Assembly (NCBI GenBank): GCA_017304675.1
Contig: JAFKLS010000019.1
Location: 248,001-312,000 of the forward strand
Length of the DNA stretch: 64,000 bases
Direction of reading: 5' to 3'
Source of the DNA: Sphingobacteriia bacterium
GTDB taxonomy: Bacteria; Bacteroidota; Bacteroidia; Chitinophagales; Chitinophagaceae
A program made the position numbers and the translations under genes. The notes beneath the pieces were generated by a model. The model saw nothing but the letters and a program-made list of their open reading frames with translations. It was not told the origin of the DNA and did no database searches. Positions 45,051 to 53,665 of this stretch are shown one piece after another (within the stretch, counting starts at the first letter, position 1; each line of letters begins with the position of its first letter).

Positions 45051-48000
45051 TTAGAAGGATACATTCATTCCAAAAATGAGTGTTCTTATTGGCGGAACCG
45101 ATGCAGAGAGAGTAATCATATTATTGCCACCTGCATTTGTTCTTATATTACCAACTCCTCCCACACTCTGATCACCTGTACCGGTTCCCTCAGGATCAAT
45201 ACCAGTAAGCTTTTTATAAGGTGAGAATAATGTGGCTATATTGTCTATTGTTGCATAAATCTTTATGTGCTGCGCCCCAACTTTTTTTAACACCTGGCTT
45301 GAGAAATTATAACCCAGATTAATACTTCTGATTTTAACAAATGAGGCATCGTAATATCCTAAAGTAGTATAAGCGTTGGTTACCGGGCTTAATGTATTTG
45401 ACGGGCTTGGAAACCAGTTAGTAGGGTTGGTTGGTGTCCAATAATCTACTTTTATTTGATTTCGGTCGCCATTCATATTCGTCAAATAAGTACCTGTGGG
45501 TTGATGTGTTTGACTAATTAATAGTCCGCCAAATCGTGCATATACAACAAACGATAAGTCTATACCTTTATAACTGAACCTATTGGTAATACCCCCCTGC
45601 AATTTAGCATCGGCATTGCCTATTACGTATTTGTCGCTGGCATCAATTTTACCATCATGGTTATGATCTTCTAATTTGAGTTGACCAGGAGAAGAGTTGT
45701 AAACAGCGGCCTGGGCAGCCTCATTTTTTTGCCAAATACCTGTTTTATTGTAATCATAAATAGATGTCATAGAATAACCAACAAACAATTGATTGGCTAT
45801 ATCCTGGGTTACACCATTGCTTAATGAAAGCAGTTTATTTTTATTAAAGAACAAATTAAGATCTGTTGTCCATGTAAAGCCGCTTCTTGCCTGAATATTG
45901 GTAGATGACAGTACGAACTCCATTCCCCAGTTTTGCATTTCTCCTACATTAGTAAAGAATGTATTACTGCTAATACCTGAAGTGGGAGGTATTTGTACGT
46001 TGTAAAGAATTTTATTGGTATGTTGATGATAATAATCTACGCTACCTGTAATCCTGTTTTTCAAAATAGCAAAATCAAGTCCTAGATTAGTTGTTTTAGT
46101 ATATTCCCAATCCAATGTACTGTTGGGTAATGAACTTAAATTATAACCTACCAATACAGTAGGCCCGTAATTATACCTTATGGTACCTGCAGTACCTCCA
46201 AAACCATTGCTGTTGGAAACGCGACCCAATGCAGTATATGGGCTAATAGATTGGTTGGAGGTTTGACCAAACCCTGCCCTTAACTTCAGGTTACTGATCT
46301 TGGCTTTTTCGAAGAAATTGTGCAGGAACCGCTCATTAGAAATGTTCCATCCGGCAGAAACAGCCGGGTATTGATGCCATTTATGCCCCTCAGCCAATAC
46401 AGAAGAACCATCATTCCTATAGGTTAATGTTAACATATACCTGTTATCATATACATAATTTAAACGAGCCATGTAAGAAAGCAATACCATAGAAGTTTCA
46501 CTGCCACTAACAACCGGTGGATGTGTACTGTTAGCCTGCCCCAGATTATAGAACTGAACAAAATCTTGGTCTATAGAATCTTTAGAAACATTTGTATTGT
46601 GGCTATGTGCTTCCTGTATACTATATAATCCGGTAAAGTTGAACCTATGCTTATTCGCAATTGTTTTGTCGTAAGTAATAATATTTTCTGCTGTATAGCC
46701 CCAAGCCTCTGAATTGTTTACCGAAGCGCTATTCCCTTTCCCTGCGTTAAAATATTGTGGATTTTGTTTGGTATCTGCACCCCTGAACTGGTCATCTTCC
46801 TGACGCACATAGCTTAATCCCAAGTTAAACCGATATTTCAACCCTGTAATAATTTGGTATTCTGTATACAGGCTATTGAATGTTCTTATCCTTGTACTTC
46901 TATCAACCCAATTATTGTTATTGTTTTTTGCCAATAATGGATTGTATGTTAACACATCATTTGGGTTTCCTGCCGGAGATATTACCAAAACGCCACTTGT
47001 ATCTATAGGTGATAACGGGCTAAGTGTAAGCATTGGAAACATATACCCATACTGTACAAACTGTGTACCGTTAGAAACAGAAACATTGTTTAAAGTATTC
47101 AACCCTAATTTGAATCTTTTTCCTATTTTACTGTCAATTGTTGCCCTTAATGAGTACCTCGTAAAATTTTCACCGGGTAAAGCTGCAGTTTCATTGTAGT
47201 ACCCAGCTCCCAGGGAATAAGTACTGCCATCCGTTGTACCCCCTGAAACAGATAAATTATGATCTGTTTTTCGAGCTGTTTGGTACATGGCATTTTGCCA
47301 ATTGGTATTTAGTCCCGCAGCTAACCCTTTCAGTTCAATCGGCATATATCCCTGTGTCCAAGTAGATGCAGCACGCATTACCTGATACTCTGCTGCATTA
47401 AAAACCGGATATTTCCATGCCACATTCCCAAAACCATAATATCCGTTATATGTAACCCTGGTTAATCCTGCCTTTCCTTTCTTAGTACTTACCAATATTA
47501 CTCCGTTAGCACCACGGGAGCCATATATTGCTGTTGCAGAAGCATCTTTAAGTACCTCAATAGAAGCTACTTCATCCGGGTTAATATCATTTAAACTACC
47601 ATCATAAGGTATTCCGTCTAATACAAGCAAGGGAGCATTGGAACCGCTTATAGATCTGATACCACGAATTCTTATTTGCATATCGGCGCCAGGTGCAGTT
47701 CCGGTATTTTGTATTTCCAGCCCCGCGGCTTTTCCTTGTAAAGCTCCCTGTAAATTGGCAGACGGTACTTCTTTTAAAGCCTGCTCCGAAACTGAAGTAA
47801 CAGAACCCGTTACATCTCTTTTTCGTTGTGTACCATAACCAATTACAATTACATTATCAAGATCTTTGGTTTGTGTATTCAGCTGAATATTGAGTGTTGT
47901 TATACCAGCTACCATTGTTATTTCTTTTGTTTCATAGCCAACAAATGAAATACTGAGAACTGAATTTGGTTTAGCAGAGAGAGTAAAGCTGCCTGACTGA

Positions 48001-48233
48001 TCAGTCACCGTACCTGCTGTTGAACCTTTTATTTTAACAGAAACCCCTTCTAAAGCAGCCCCTTTTTCATCTGTTACCCTGCCTTTTAAGGTTATTGTTT
48101 GTGTAAAAGATGATAAGGGCAAAGCAATAAGTTGAAGAACTAAAAACAAGCCTACTGTCATCTTTTTTAACAGCAGTCTTGTTTGTGAATGCGATTTGCA
48201 AGTTTGTTTTTCCATAAAGTTTTTTGATTTCAA
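45051..48233 (-). CDS. SusC/RagA-like TonB-linked outer-membrane transporter
   Basis: TonB-dependent importer for oligosaccharides. After a signal region (KKMTVGLFLVLQLIALPLSS) comes a CarboxypepD_reg-like domain (TLKGRVTDEKGAALEGVSVK), a TonB-box-like stretch (DNVIVIGYGTQRKRDVTGSV), the plug with RIRGIRSISGSNAPLLVLDG and ATAIYGSRGANGVILVSTKK, and then about 800 residues of barrel ending with an aromatic strand (TLIFGMNVSF). The 1060-residue length is normal. A LacI-type operator lies 151-164 bases upstream, so it is probably derepressed by a xylan-derived sugar. Confidence 0.95.
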   Translation of the reverse strand: MKSKNFMEKQTCKSHSQTRLLLKKMTVGLFLVLQLIALPLSSFTQTITLKGRVTDEKGAALEGVSVKIKGSTAGTVTDQSGSFTLSAKPNSVLSISFVGYETKEITMVAGITTLNIQLNTQTKDLDNVIVIGYGTQRKRDVTGSVTSVSEQALKEVPSANLQGALQGKAAGLEIQNTGTAPGADMQIRIRGIRSISGSNAPLLVLDGIPYDGSLNDINPDEVASIEVLKDASATAIYGSRGANGVILVSTKKGKAGLTRVTYNGYYGFGNVAWKYPVFNAAEYQVMRAASTWTQGYMPIELKGLAAGLNTNWQNAMYQTARKTDHNLSVSGGTTDGSTYSLGAGYYNETAALPGENFTRYSLRATIDSKIGKRFKLGLNTLNNVSVSNGTQFVQYGYMFPMLTLSPLSPIDTSGVLVISPAGNPNDVLTYNPLLAKNNNNNWVDRSTRIRTFNSLYTEYQIITGLKYRFNLGLSYVRQEDDQFRGADTKQNPQYFNAGKGNSASVNNSEAWGYTAENIITYDKTIANKHRFNFTGLYSIQEAHSHNTNVSKDSIDQDFVQFYNLGQANSTHPPVVSGSETSMVLLSYMARLNYVYDNRYMLTLTYRNDGSSVLAEGHKWHQYPAVSAGWNISNERFLHNFFEKAKISNLKLRAGFGQTSNQSISPYTALGRVSNSNGFGGTAGTIRYNYGPTVLVGYNLSSLPNSTLDWEYTKTTNLGLDFAILKNRITGSVDYYHQHTNKILYNVQIPPTSGISSNTFFTNVGEMQNWGMEFVLSSTNIQARSGFTWTTDLNLFFNKNKLLSLSNGVTQDIANQLFVGYSMTSIYDYNKTGIWQKNEAAQAAVYNSSPGQLKLEDHNHDGKIDASDKYVIGNADAKLQGGITNRFSYKGIDLSFVVYARFGGLLISQTHQPTGTYLTNMNGDRNQIKVDYWTPTNPTNWFPSPSNTLSPVTNAYTTLGYYDASFVKIRSINLGYNFSSQVLKKVGAQHIKIYATIDNIATLFSPYKKLTGIDPEGTGTGDQSVGGVGNIRTNAGGNNMITLSASVPPIRTLIFGMNVSF

Positions 48234-48383
48234 TCGTTGATTAAAAAGATGGAGGATTCAGGTTTACAATAAAACCAGGCGGATGAATCAGGGCGATTTG
48301 CAACTGTTTTTATATAATGTTCTTTTCATAAGGCAGTTTATGTGGTTTGAATTTGGTTTAAGCAATAAGAATTTTCCCGGAAA

Positions 48384-48397
48384 TGCATTCGGTTGCA
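48384..48397. promoter_or_regulatory. LacI-family operator, susC side
   Basis: TGCATTCGGTTGCA on the plus strand reads TGCAACCGAATGCA on the minus strand, differing from the two operators before the lacI genes by a single base. It lies 151 bases upstream of the susC-like start, with the typical CG centre of LacI/GalR operators. Confidence 0.7.
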
Positions 48398-48596
48398 AAA
48401 ACAGGCAATAAAAAAAGAATTACTTAAAAGGAGAAAGCGATAATGCAGATATACTGAAAAGAAAATACCAATTCCGGTATATGAAATTTGTCCTGCAATC
48501 CTTATATTTCTTGCATTTCGATTCATGAAGCAGCTTTCGTTTTGTGGTATGGCTCACACAATTGGCAGAACGAATATAGGTTTTTTTCAAAAAAAA

Positions 48597-48610
48597 TGCA
48601 ACCGATTGCA
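48597..48610. promoter_or_regulatory. LacI-family operator before lacI-1, inside a longer palindrome
   Basis: TGCAACCGATTGCA matches the LacI/GalR dyad form TGCAAnCGnTTGCA. It is embedded in a near-perfect 36-base palindrome (48586-48621) whose arms extend as TTC-A8 and T8-GAA. It ends 45 bases before the lacI-1 ATG. Confidence 0.8.
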
Positions 48611-48655
48611 TTTTTTTTGAAAAATTTTCCTTCTTTGATTTCCTTACTTTTAAAA

Positions 48656-49681
48656 ATGAGTACAGAAAAGGAAGTTACCATCTATGATATAGCTCAACAA
48701 CTGGGCCTTTCAGCAGCTACCGTAAGCAGAGCATTAAAAGATCATCCGGCTATTAATAAGAATACAAAGAAAAAAATACAGCAGGCAGCAAAAGAACTGG
48801 GTTACAGGCATAATAATTTTGCAAGTAACCTTAGAAATAAAAAAACATTCACACTTGGTGTTATTGTTCCCCGGTTAAGCAGCTATTTTATGAGTACAAT
48901 ATTAGCCGGAATGGAATTGGCTGCCAGTAAAGCAGGTTATAATTTAATTATAGCGCAATCACTGGAAAGCGAAGAAAAAGAGGCTCAGAATATACAAACA
49001 ATGTTTCACAAACGTGTTGATGGACTGTTGATATCGCTTGCTGCCACCACCCGTTCACTGAGTCATTTATTGCCTTTTACAAGCAAGAAAATTCCTATTG
49101 TTTTTTTCGACCGAACAGAAAACATTCCAGATACTACAAGTGTAACAATAGACAATTTTTTTTCAGCATACAATATCACCAAATATTTAACCAGCAAAGG
49201 GTTTAAAAGAATACTACATGTAAGTGGGAATAAGTTGCGCAACGTTTATTCTGAAAGAATCAGAGGATATAAACAAGCGTTGGCCGATGCAGGAATAAAG
49301 TTTGAAGAAGAGCTGCTTTTTATAGATGACATGAGTGAAGATACAGGTATCAGGGCTGCCGAAAAGATCTTAAAAATGAAAAAGAAGCCCGATGCGGTTT
49401 TTTCTTCTAACGATACCTGCGCAGCCTATTGCATGATGCATTTGAAAACAGCAGGAGTTAAAATACCAGAAGAGATTGCCTTTGCAGGATTTAACAACGA
49501 TCCCATCAGTAAAGTAATAGAACCCAATCTTACCACCATTAATTATCCGGGATTTATTATGGGTGAAACGGCTGTGAATGTACTGATTGGATACTTGAAT
49601 GAAGAACACATTACCAAAGTAACCAATAGTGTTGTTTTACGCTCCGAACTTGTTGTTCGCCAATCAACTGAAAAAAAATAA
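48656..49681 (+). CDS. LacI family regulator 1 of the xylan locus
   Basis: Repressor with an N-terminal helix-turn-helix (VTIYDIAQQLGLSAATVSRA, residues about 7-26) and hinge helix region (NNFASNLRNKKTFTLGVIVP), then a periplasmic-binding-like sugar domain with DGLLISLAATT, IPIVFFDRTENIPDTTSV and AFAGFNNDPISKVIEPNLTT. The frame opens 56 codons earlier, but that stretch crosses the operator and is AT-rich junk; the ATG at 48656 gives 341 residues. A perfect operator lies just upstream, so autoregulation is likely. The inducer is unknown; a xylan or glucuronate product is inferred from the neighbours. A paralogue follows directly. Confidence 0.92.
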   Translation: MSTEKEVTIYDIAQQLGLSAATVSRALKDHPAINKNTKKKIQQAAKELGYRHNNFASNLRNKKTFTLGVIVPRLSSYFMSTILAGMELAASKAGYNLIIAQSLESEEKEAQNIQTMFHKRVDGLLISLAATTRSLSHLLPFTSKKIPIVFFDRTENIPDTTSVTIDNFFSAYNITKYLTSKGFKRILHVSGNKLRNVYSERIRGYKQALADAGIKFEEELLFIDDMSEDTGIRAAEKILKMKKKPDAVFSSNDTCAAYCMMHLKTAGVKIPEEIAFAGFNNDPISKVIEPNLTTINYPGFIMGETAVNVLIGYLNEEHITKVTNSVVLRSELVVRQSTEKK

Positions 49682-49715
49682 AATTTGTTATTTCAGAATT
49701 TTATTGAAAATTTGT

Positions 49716-49729
49716 TGCAACCGATTGCA
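49716..49729. promoter_or_regulatory. LacI-family operator before lacI-2
   Basis: TGCAACCGATTGCA, identical to the copy before lacI-1, ends two bases before the lacI-2 ATG at 49731. A repressor bound here would block initiation or elongation into the downstream enzyme operon. Confidence 0.8.
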
Positions 49730-49730
49730 T

Positions 49731-50762
49731 ATGAAGCCTAAGAAAGACGTTACTATTTATGATATAGCTCAACGGTTGTCTATTTCATCTACAACAGTAA
49801 GCAGGGCTTTAAAAGACCATCCGGCAATAAACAAGAATACAAAAAAGAAAATACAGGAAGCAGCAAAAGAACTGGGCTATAGGCATAATAATTTTGCCAG
49901 CAGTTTACGAAAACAAACCAGCAATACCATAGGCATACTGGTTCATGAATTGAATAGTAATTTCATTACTTCCGTTTTAGCAGGTGTAGAAAAAATAACT
50001 ACTGAGGCCGGTTATGACTTGCTGATTGCTCACTCTTCTGAAAGTTTTGAAAAAGAAGCGGCCAATGCTTTGAACCTTTTTCATAAAAGAGTGGATGGAT
50101 TAATCGCTTCGCTTTCTTTTGATACAAAGAACCTAAATCATTTCCTGCCTTTTGAAGAAAAGGGCATTCCAATGATTTTCTTTGATCGTGTTGAAGAAAA
50201 TGCTGATTCAAGTAAGGTCATTATAGATAATTATAAATGTGGTTATCAGGCAACAGAACACTTAATTCAACAGGGATGCAAAAAGATTGTATTGGTAACA
50301 GCCAATTTGAACAGAAACGTTTATGCACAACGTTATAAGGGTTATGCCGATGCATTGTTTGATAATGGGATAAAACCTGATAAGGATCTTGTATTGATAA
50401 AAGACCTGAGTGAACAATGTGGTGTTGAAGCAGCATTGCAGATACTAAAAATGAAGCCAATGCCAGACGGTGCTTTTATTACAAACGATTTTTCAGCCGC
50501 TGTTTGCATGCAAACATTAAAAGAATACGGAGTGCGTATTCCGGAAGATATTGCAATCGTTGGTTTTAATAACGATGCCATTAGCAAAATTGTTGAACCA
50601 AAATTAACAACCATTCATTATCCCGGTATGGATATGGGTGAAATTGCCGCAAGGAACCTTATTAATCATTTAAAAGGTATTTCAAATATTAAACATACAC
50701 AAAAAATTGTAGTACGATCTGAGTTGATCATCAGAGGCTCTTCATTAAAAAAGAAAAAATGA
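49731..50762 (+). CDS. LacI family regulator 2 of the xylan locus (paralogue of regulator 1)
   Basis: 343-residue repressor closely similar to its upstream neighbour. The DNA-binding part is almost the same (VTIYDIAQRLSISSTTVSRA, then DHPAINKNTKKKIQ), which predicts the same operator, while the sugar-binding domain differs more (for example VHELNSNFITSVLAGVEKIT against VPRLSSYFMSTILAGMELAA). The ATG at 49731 is preferred over upstream starts that overlap lacI-1. Identical operators before both genes suggest a tandem duplication. GH67 follows six bases later, so the regulators and enzymes form one operon. Confidence 0.92.
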   Translation: MKPKKDVTIYDIAQRLSISSTTVSRALKDHPAINKNTKKKIQEAAKELGYRHNNFASSLRKQTSNTIGILVHELNSNFITSVLAGVEKITTEAGYDLLIAHSSESFEKEAANALNLFHKRVDGLIASLSFDTKNLNHFLPFEEKGIPMIFFDRVEENADSSKVIIDNYKCGYQATEHLIQQGCKKIVLVTANLNRNVYAQRYKGYADALFDNGIKPDKDLVLIKDLSEQCGVEAALQILKMKPMPDGAFITNDFSAAVCMQTLKEYGVRIPEDIAIVGFNNDAISKIVEPKLTTIHYPGMDMGEIAARNLINHLKGISNIKHTQKIVVRSELIIRGSSLKKKK

Positions 50763-50768
50763 TCCTGC

Positions 50769-52892
50769 ATGAAATGTAAAAGCATCATAGTTTTTATGAT
50801 CTTCTCCGTACAATTTCTTTTTGCGGAAAGCGGTTATAATCTATGGCTTAGATACGACAGGATTACCGATACCCAGTTACGAAAACACTATGAAAGAACC
50901 ACCAAAACAATATTCTTTTCTACAAACTCAGCCATAACAGAAGCTATAAAAAAAGAATTCAATATTGCTTTAAACAAATTATTGAACCAACAAGCCGTTT
51001 TTTCAGATAAACAAGAAATGGCTGATATTGTTTGTATTGTTAACCCTAATGCAAATCTTTCATCAGAAGAAGGGTTCAGTATTCAGTCAATAAAAAATTC
51101 AACCCAACATTTGAAGATTACGATTACTGCCAAAAAAGGAATTGGCCTGTTATACGGAAGTTTTCATTTCCTGCGATTGCTTCAAATGCATGAAAATATT
51201 GACTCGCTTCATATCACGAGCACACCTTCCCTATCCATTAGGATTCTTAACCATTGGGATAATTTAAACCGTTATGTTGAAAGAGGGTATGCCGGTATAT
51301 CTATTTTCAATTGGCATACACTTCCAAATTATATCGATCAACGTTATATTGATTATGCAAGAGCCAATGCATCTATCGGCATCAATGGTACTGTATTAAC
51401 CAATGTAAATGCCAGCGCACAGGCCCTTACACATGATTATTTATTGAAGACAAAAGCATTGGCAGATGTTTTCAGACCCTATGGAATAAAAGTATATCTC
51501 ACAGCACGGTTTTCTGCTCCAATTGAGATAGGAGGTTTACAAACAGCAGACCCGTTGAATAGTGATGTTCAATTGTGGTGGAAAAAGAAGGCGGATGAAA
51601 TCTATTCCTTGATACCTGATTTTGGCGGTTTTTTGGTAAAAGCAAATAGTGAAGGGCAACCCGGCCCACAAAATTACCAGCGTACCCATGCAGATGGGGC
51701 CAATCTATTGGCTGAAGCTGTTGCTCCTTATAATGGTATTATTATTTGGCGTGCATTTGTATATAATAACGAAACACCGGAAGACAGGTTTAAACAAGCC
51801 TATAATGAATTCAAACCTTTAGATGGCAGTTTTAGAACAAATGTTTTATTGCAGGTAAAGAATGGGCCAATAGACTTTCAGCCAAGAGAACCCTTTCATC
51901 CATTGTTCGGAGCCATGCCTCAAACACCTGTAATGATGGAATTTCAGTTAACACAGGAGTACTTAGGTCAGGCCACACATCTGGTATTTGAGGCGCCAAT
52001 GTTTAATGAAGTTTTAAATACAGACACTTATATAAAAGGAACGAACAGCACCGTTGCTTCTATAATTGACGGAAATTTATTTCAGCATAGAACAGTGAAT
52101 GGCATGAGTGGTGTTGCCAATATTGGCAATGATATTAATTGGTGTGGACATCCATTTGCACAAGCAAACTGGTATGCTTTCGGGCGGCTTGCCTGGAATA
52201 TAAATTTATCCGCAGAACAAGTTGCAGGTGAATGGATTAAACAAACATTCACCACAAATAAACAAACCGTTGCGATTATAAAAAATATAATGCTGCATTC
52301 TTATGAAGCAATGATAGAATATATGACCCCGCTTGGCCTGCACCATATTATGGGAAATGGGCATCACTATGGTCCTATGCCATGGGGAAATACCTTACCC
52401 AGAACAGATTGGAATCCGGTTTACTATCATAAAGCCGATAATTTTGGTATTGGTTTTAACAGAACCGTTACAGGCAGCAACGCACTTGTACAATATGCAC
52501 CTCCCTTGCAAAAACAGTGGAGTGATAGCAATACCTGTGATGAAAAATATCTATTGTGGTTTCACCACATTAGCTGGAACCATATAATGCATAGTGGAAG
52601 GAATTTATGGTACGAGCTGTGTTACAAATACAATGAAGGTGTAGAAAAAGTTAAGCAAATAACAGAGCAATGGCAACTGGCCAAAGCGAATATTGATGCC
52701 GAACGGTTTCACCAGGTTGAACAGTTGCTTATTATTCAATTACAGGAAGCTGAATGGTGGAGAGATGCTTGCCTGTTATACTTTCAAACATTCAGCAAGC
52801 AACCCTTCCCTATTAATTACCCTAAAGCAAAATATAGTTTAGCATATTATCAATCATTACATTTCCCGTATGCTCCAGGCAACGGGCAATAA
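50769..52892 (+). CDS. aguA: GH67 alpha-glucuronidase
   Basis: Removes 4-O-methyl-glucuronate from the non-reducing end of short xylooligosaccharides. A signal peptide (SIIVFMIFSVQFLFA) puts it in the periplasm. ESGYNLWLRYDRI starts the mature protein; the general acid Glu295 is in LVKANSEGQPGPQNYQRTHA; IIWRAFVYNNETPEDRF and VMMEFQLTQEYLGQATHLVF carry the other catalytic acids; and SWNHIMHSGRNLWYELC marks the C-terminal helical domain. The 707-residue length is normal for the family. It precedes the SDR gene by 13 bases. Confidence 0.95.
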   Translation: MKCKSIIVFMIFSVQFLFAESGYNLWLRYDRITDTQLRKHYERTTKTIFFSTNSAITEAIKKEFNIALNKLLNQQAVFSDKQEMADIVCIVNPNANLSSEEGFSIQSIKNSTQHLKITITAKKGIGLLYGSFHFLRLLQMHENIDSLHITSTPSLSIRILNHWDNLNRYVERGYAGISIFNWHTLPNYIDQRYIDYARANASIGINGTVLTNVNASAQALTHDYLLKTKALADVFRPYGIKVYLTARFSAPIEIGGLQTADPLNSDVQLWWKKKADEIYSLIPDFGGFLVKANSEGQPGPQNYQRTHADGANLLAEAVAPYNGIIIWRAFVYNNETPEDRFKQAYNEFKPLDGSFRTNVLLQVKNGPIDFQPREPFHPLFGAMPQTPVMMEFQLTQEYLGQATHLVFEAPMFNEVLNTDTYIKGTNSTVASIIDGNLFQHRTVNGMSGVANIGNDINWCGHPFAQANWYAFGRLAWNINLSAEQVAGEWIKQTFTTNKQTVAIIKNIMLHSYEAMIEYMTPLGLHHIMGNGHHYGPMPWGNTLPRTDWNPVYYHKADNFGIGFNRTVTGSNALVQYAPPLQKQWSDSNTCDEKYLLWFHHISWNHIMHSGRNLWYELCYKYNEGVEKVKQITEQWQLAKANIDAERFHQVEQLLIIQLQEAEWWRDACLLYFQTFSKQPFPINYPKAKYSLAYYQSLHFPYAPGNGQ

Positions 52893-52905
52893 CCAATTAA
52901 GTGTT

Positions 52906-53649
52906 ATGAAGAAACAGCCTTTAGCAATTATTACTGGTGGTGGTTCTGGAATTGGTCTGGCTATCGCTACCACTTTCGTTGCGAATGATATTAAAACAAT
53001 CATTATTGGAAGAGATGAAAAAAAACTTAGAGCTTCACAAAAGAAACTTGGTAAGCTTTGCGAAATAATTGTATGCGATTTAACACAACTGCATCAAATT
53101 CCTTCACTCATTCAACAAATTTATAGCACTCATGGGCACATAGACATTCTGGTAAATAACGCCGGCATTAACCTGAAAAAAGACTTTGCAGATGTTACTG
53201 ACGATGATTTTGCCAACATTATGCTTACCAACGTGCAATCAGTCTTTACCATTTCAAGAGAAACGGTAAAAAAAATGCTGCTTAAAAAGAAAGGAGTTAT
53301 TCTCAATATTAGTTCAATGGCCTCGCAATATGGTATACCTAAAGTAATAGCATATTCAGCTTCAAAAGGAGCCATTGAAGCCATGACAAGAGCAATGGCT
53401 GTTGAGCTTTCGCCTTTTGGTATCCGGATAAATTGTATTGCTCCTGGTTTTATTGCTACAGATATGAGTGCTAAGGCATTGGAGAATGATCCCGAGAGAA
53501 AAAATAAAGTGCTCAGCAGAACGCCCATTGGTCATCTGGGCGAACCCGAGGACATAGGCACAACAGCTTTATTTCTTGCAAGTGAAGCTGCCAAATATAT
53601 TACCGGCATTATATTACCTGTTGATGGTGGTAATTCTATTGGTTTTTAA
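52906..53649 (+). CDS. SDR oxidoreductase, candidate fructuronate reductase
   Basis: Short-chain dehydrogenase with complete motifs: TGGGSGIG (10-17), NNAG (84-87), a catalytic serine in NISSMASQ, and YSASK (Tyr150, Lys154). The PGFIATDMS loop and C-terminal PVDGGNSIGF are standard. The frame opens 12 codons earlier inside GH67; the ATG at 52906 is chosen. Its place between two alpha-glucuronidase genes, in a locus with uxuA, suggests it reduces fructuronate to mannonate, a step done by SDR enzymes in several bacteria. SDRs are too versatile to be sure. Confidence 0.88.
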   Translation: MKKQPLAIITGGGSGIGLAIATTFVANDIKTIIIGRDEKKLRASQKKLGKLCEIIVCDLTQLHQIPSLIQQIYSTHGHIDILVNNAGINLKKDFADVTDDDFANIMLTNVQSVFTISRETVKKMLLKKKGVILNISSMASQYGIPKVIAYSASKGAIEAMTRAMAVELSPFGIRINCIAPGFIATDMSAKALENDPERKNKVLSRTPIGHLGEPEDIGTTALFLASEAAKYITGIILPVDGGNSIGF

Positions 53650-53665
53650 AACTCAAAAATTATTT

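Larger units (their letters stand above)
48234..48655. other. Divergent control region susC / lacI-1
   Basis: No gene is supported here. It holds two copies of the LacI-family operator (48384-48397 and 48597-48610) and should contain the susC and lacI-1 promoters. No clear TAnnTTTG box was found on the susC side. The plus-strand frame that runs through 48488-48655 into lacI-1 is not coding: it contains the operator palindrome. Confidence 0.6.

Noticed and set aside
48488..48655. N-terminal extension of lacI-1
   Set aside because: It would translate the operator palindrome, and the helix-turn-helix begins properly after the ATG at 48656.
53130..53528. Antisense 132-codon frame within the SDR gene
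   Set aside because: The SDR motifs on the forward strand are complete, so this is a shadow.
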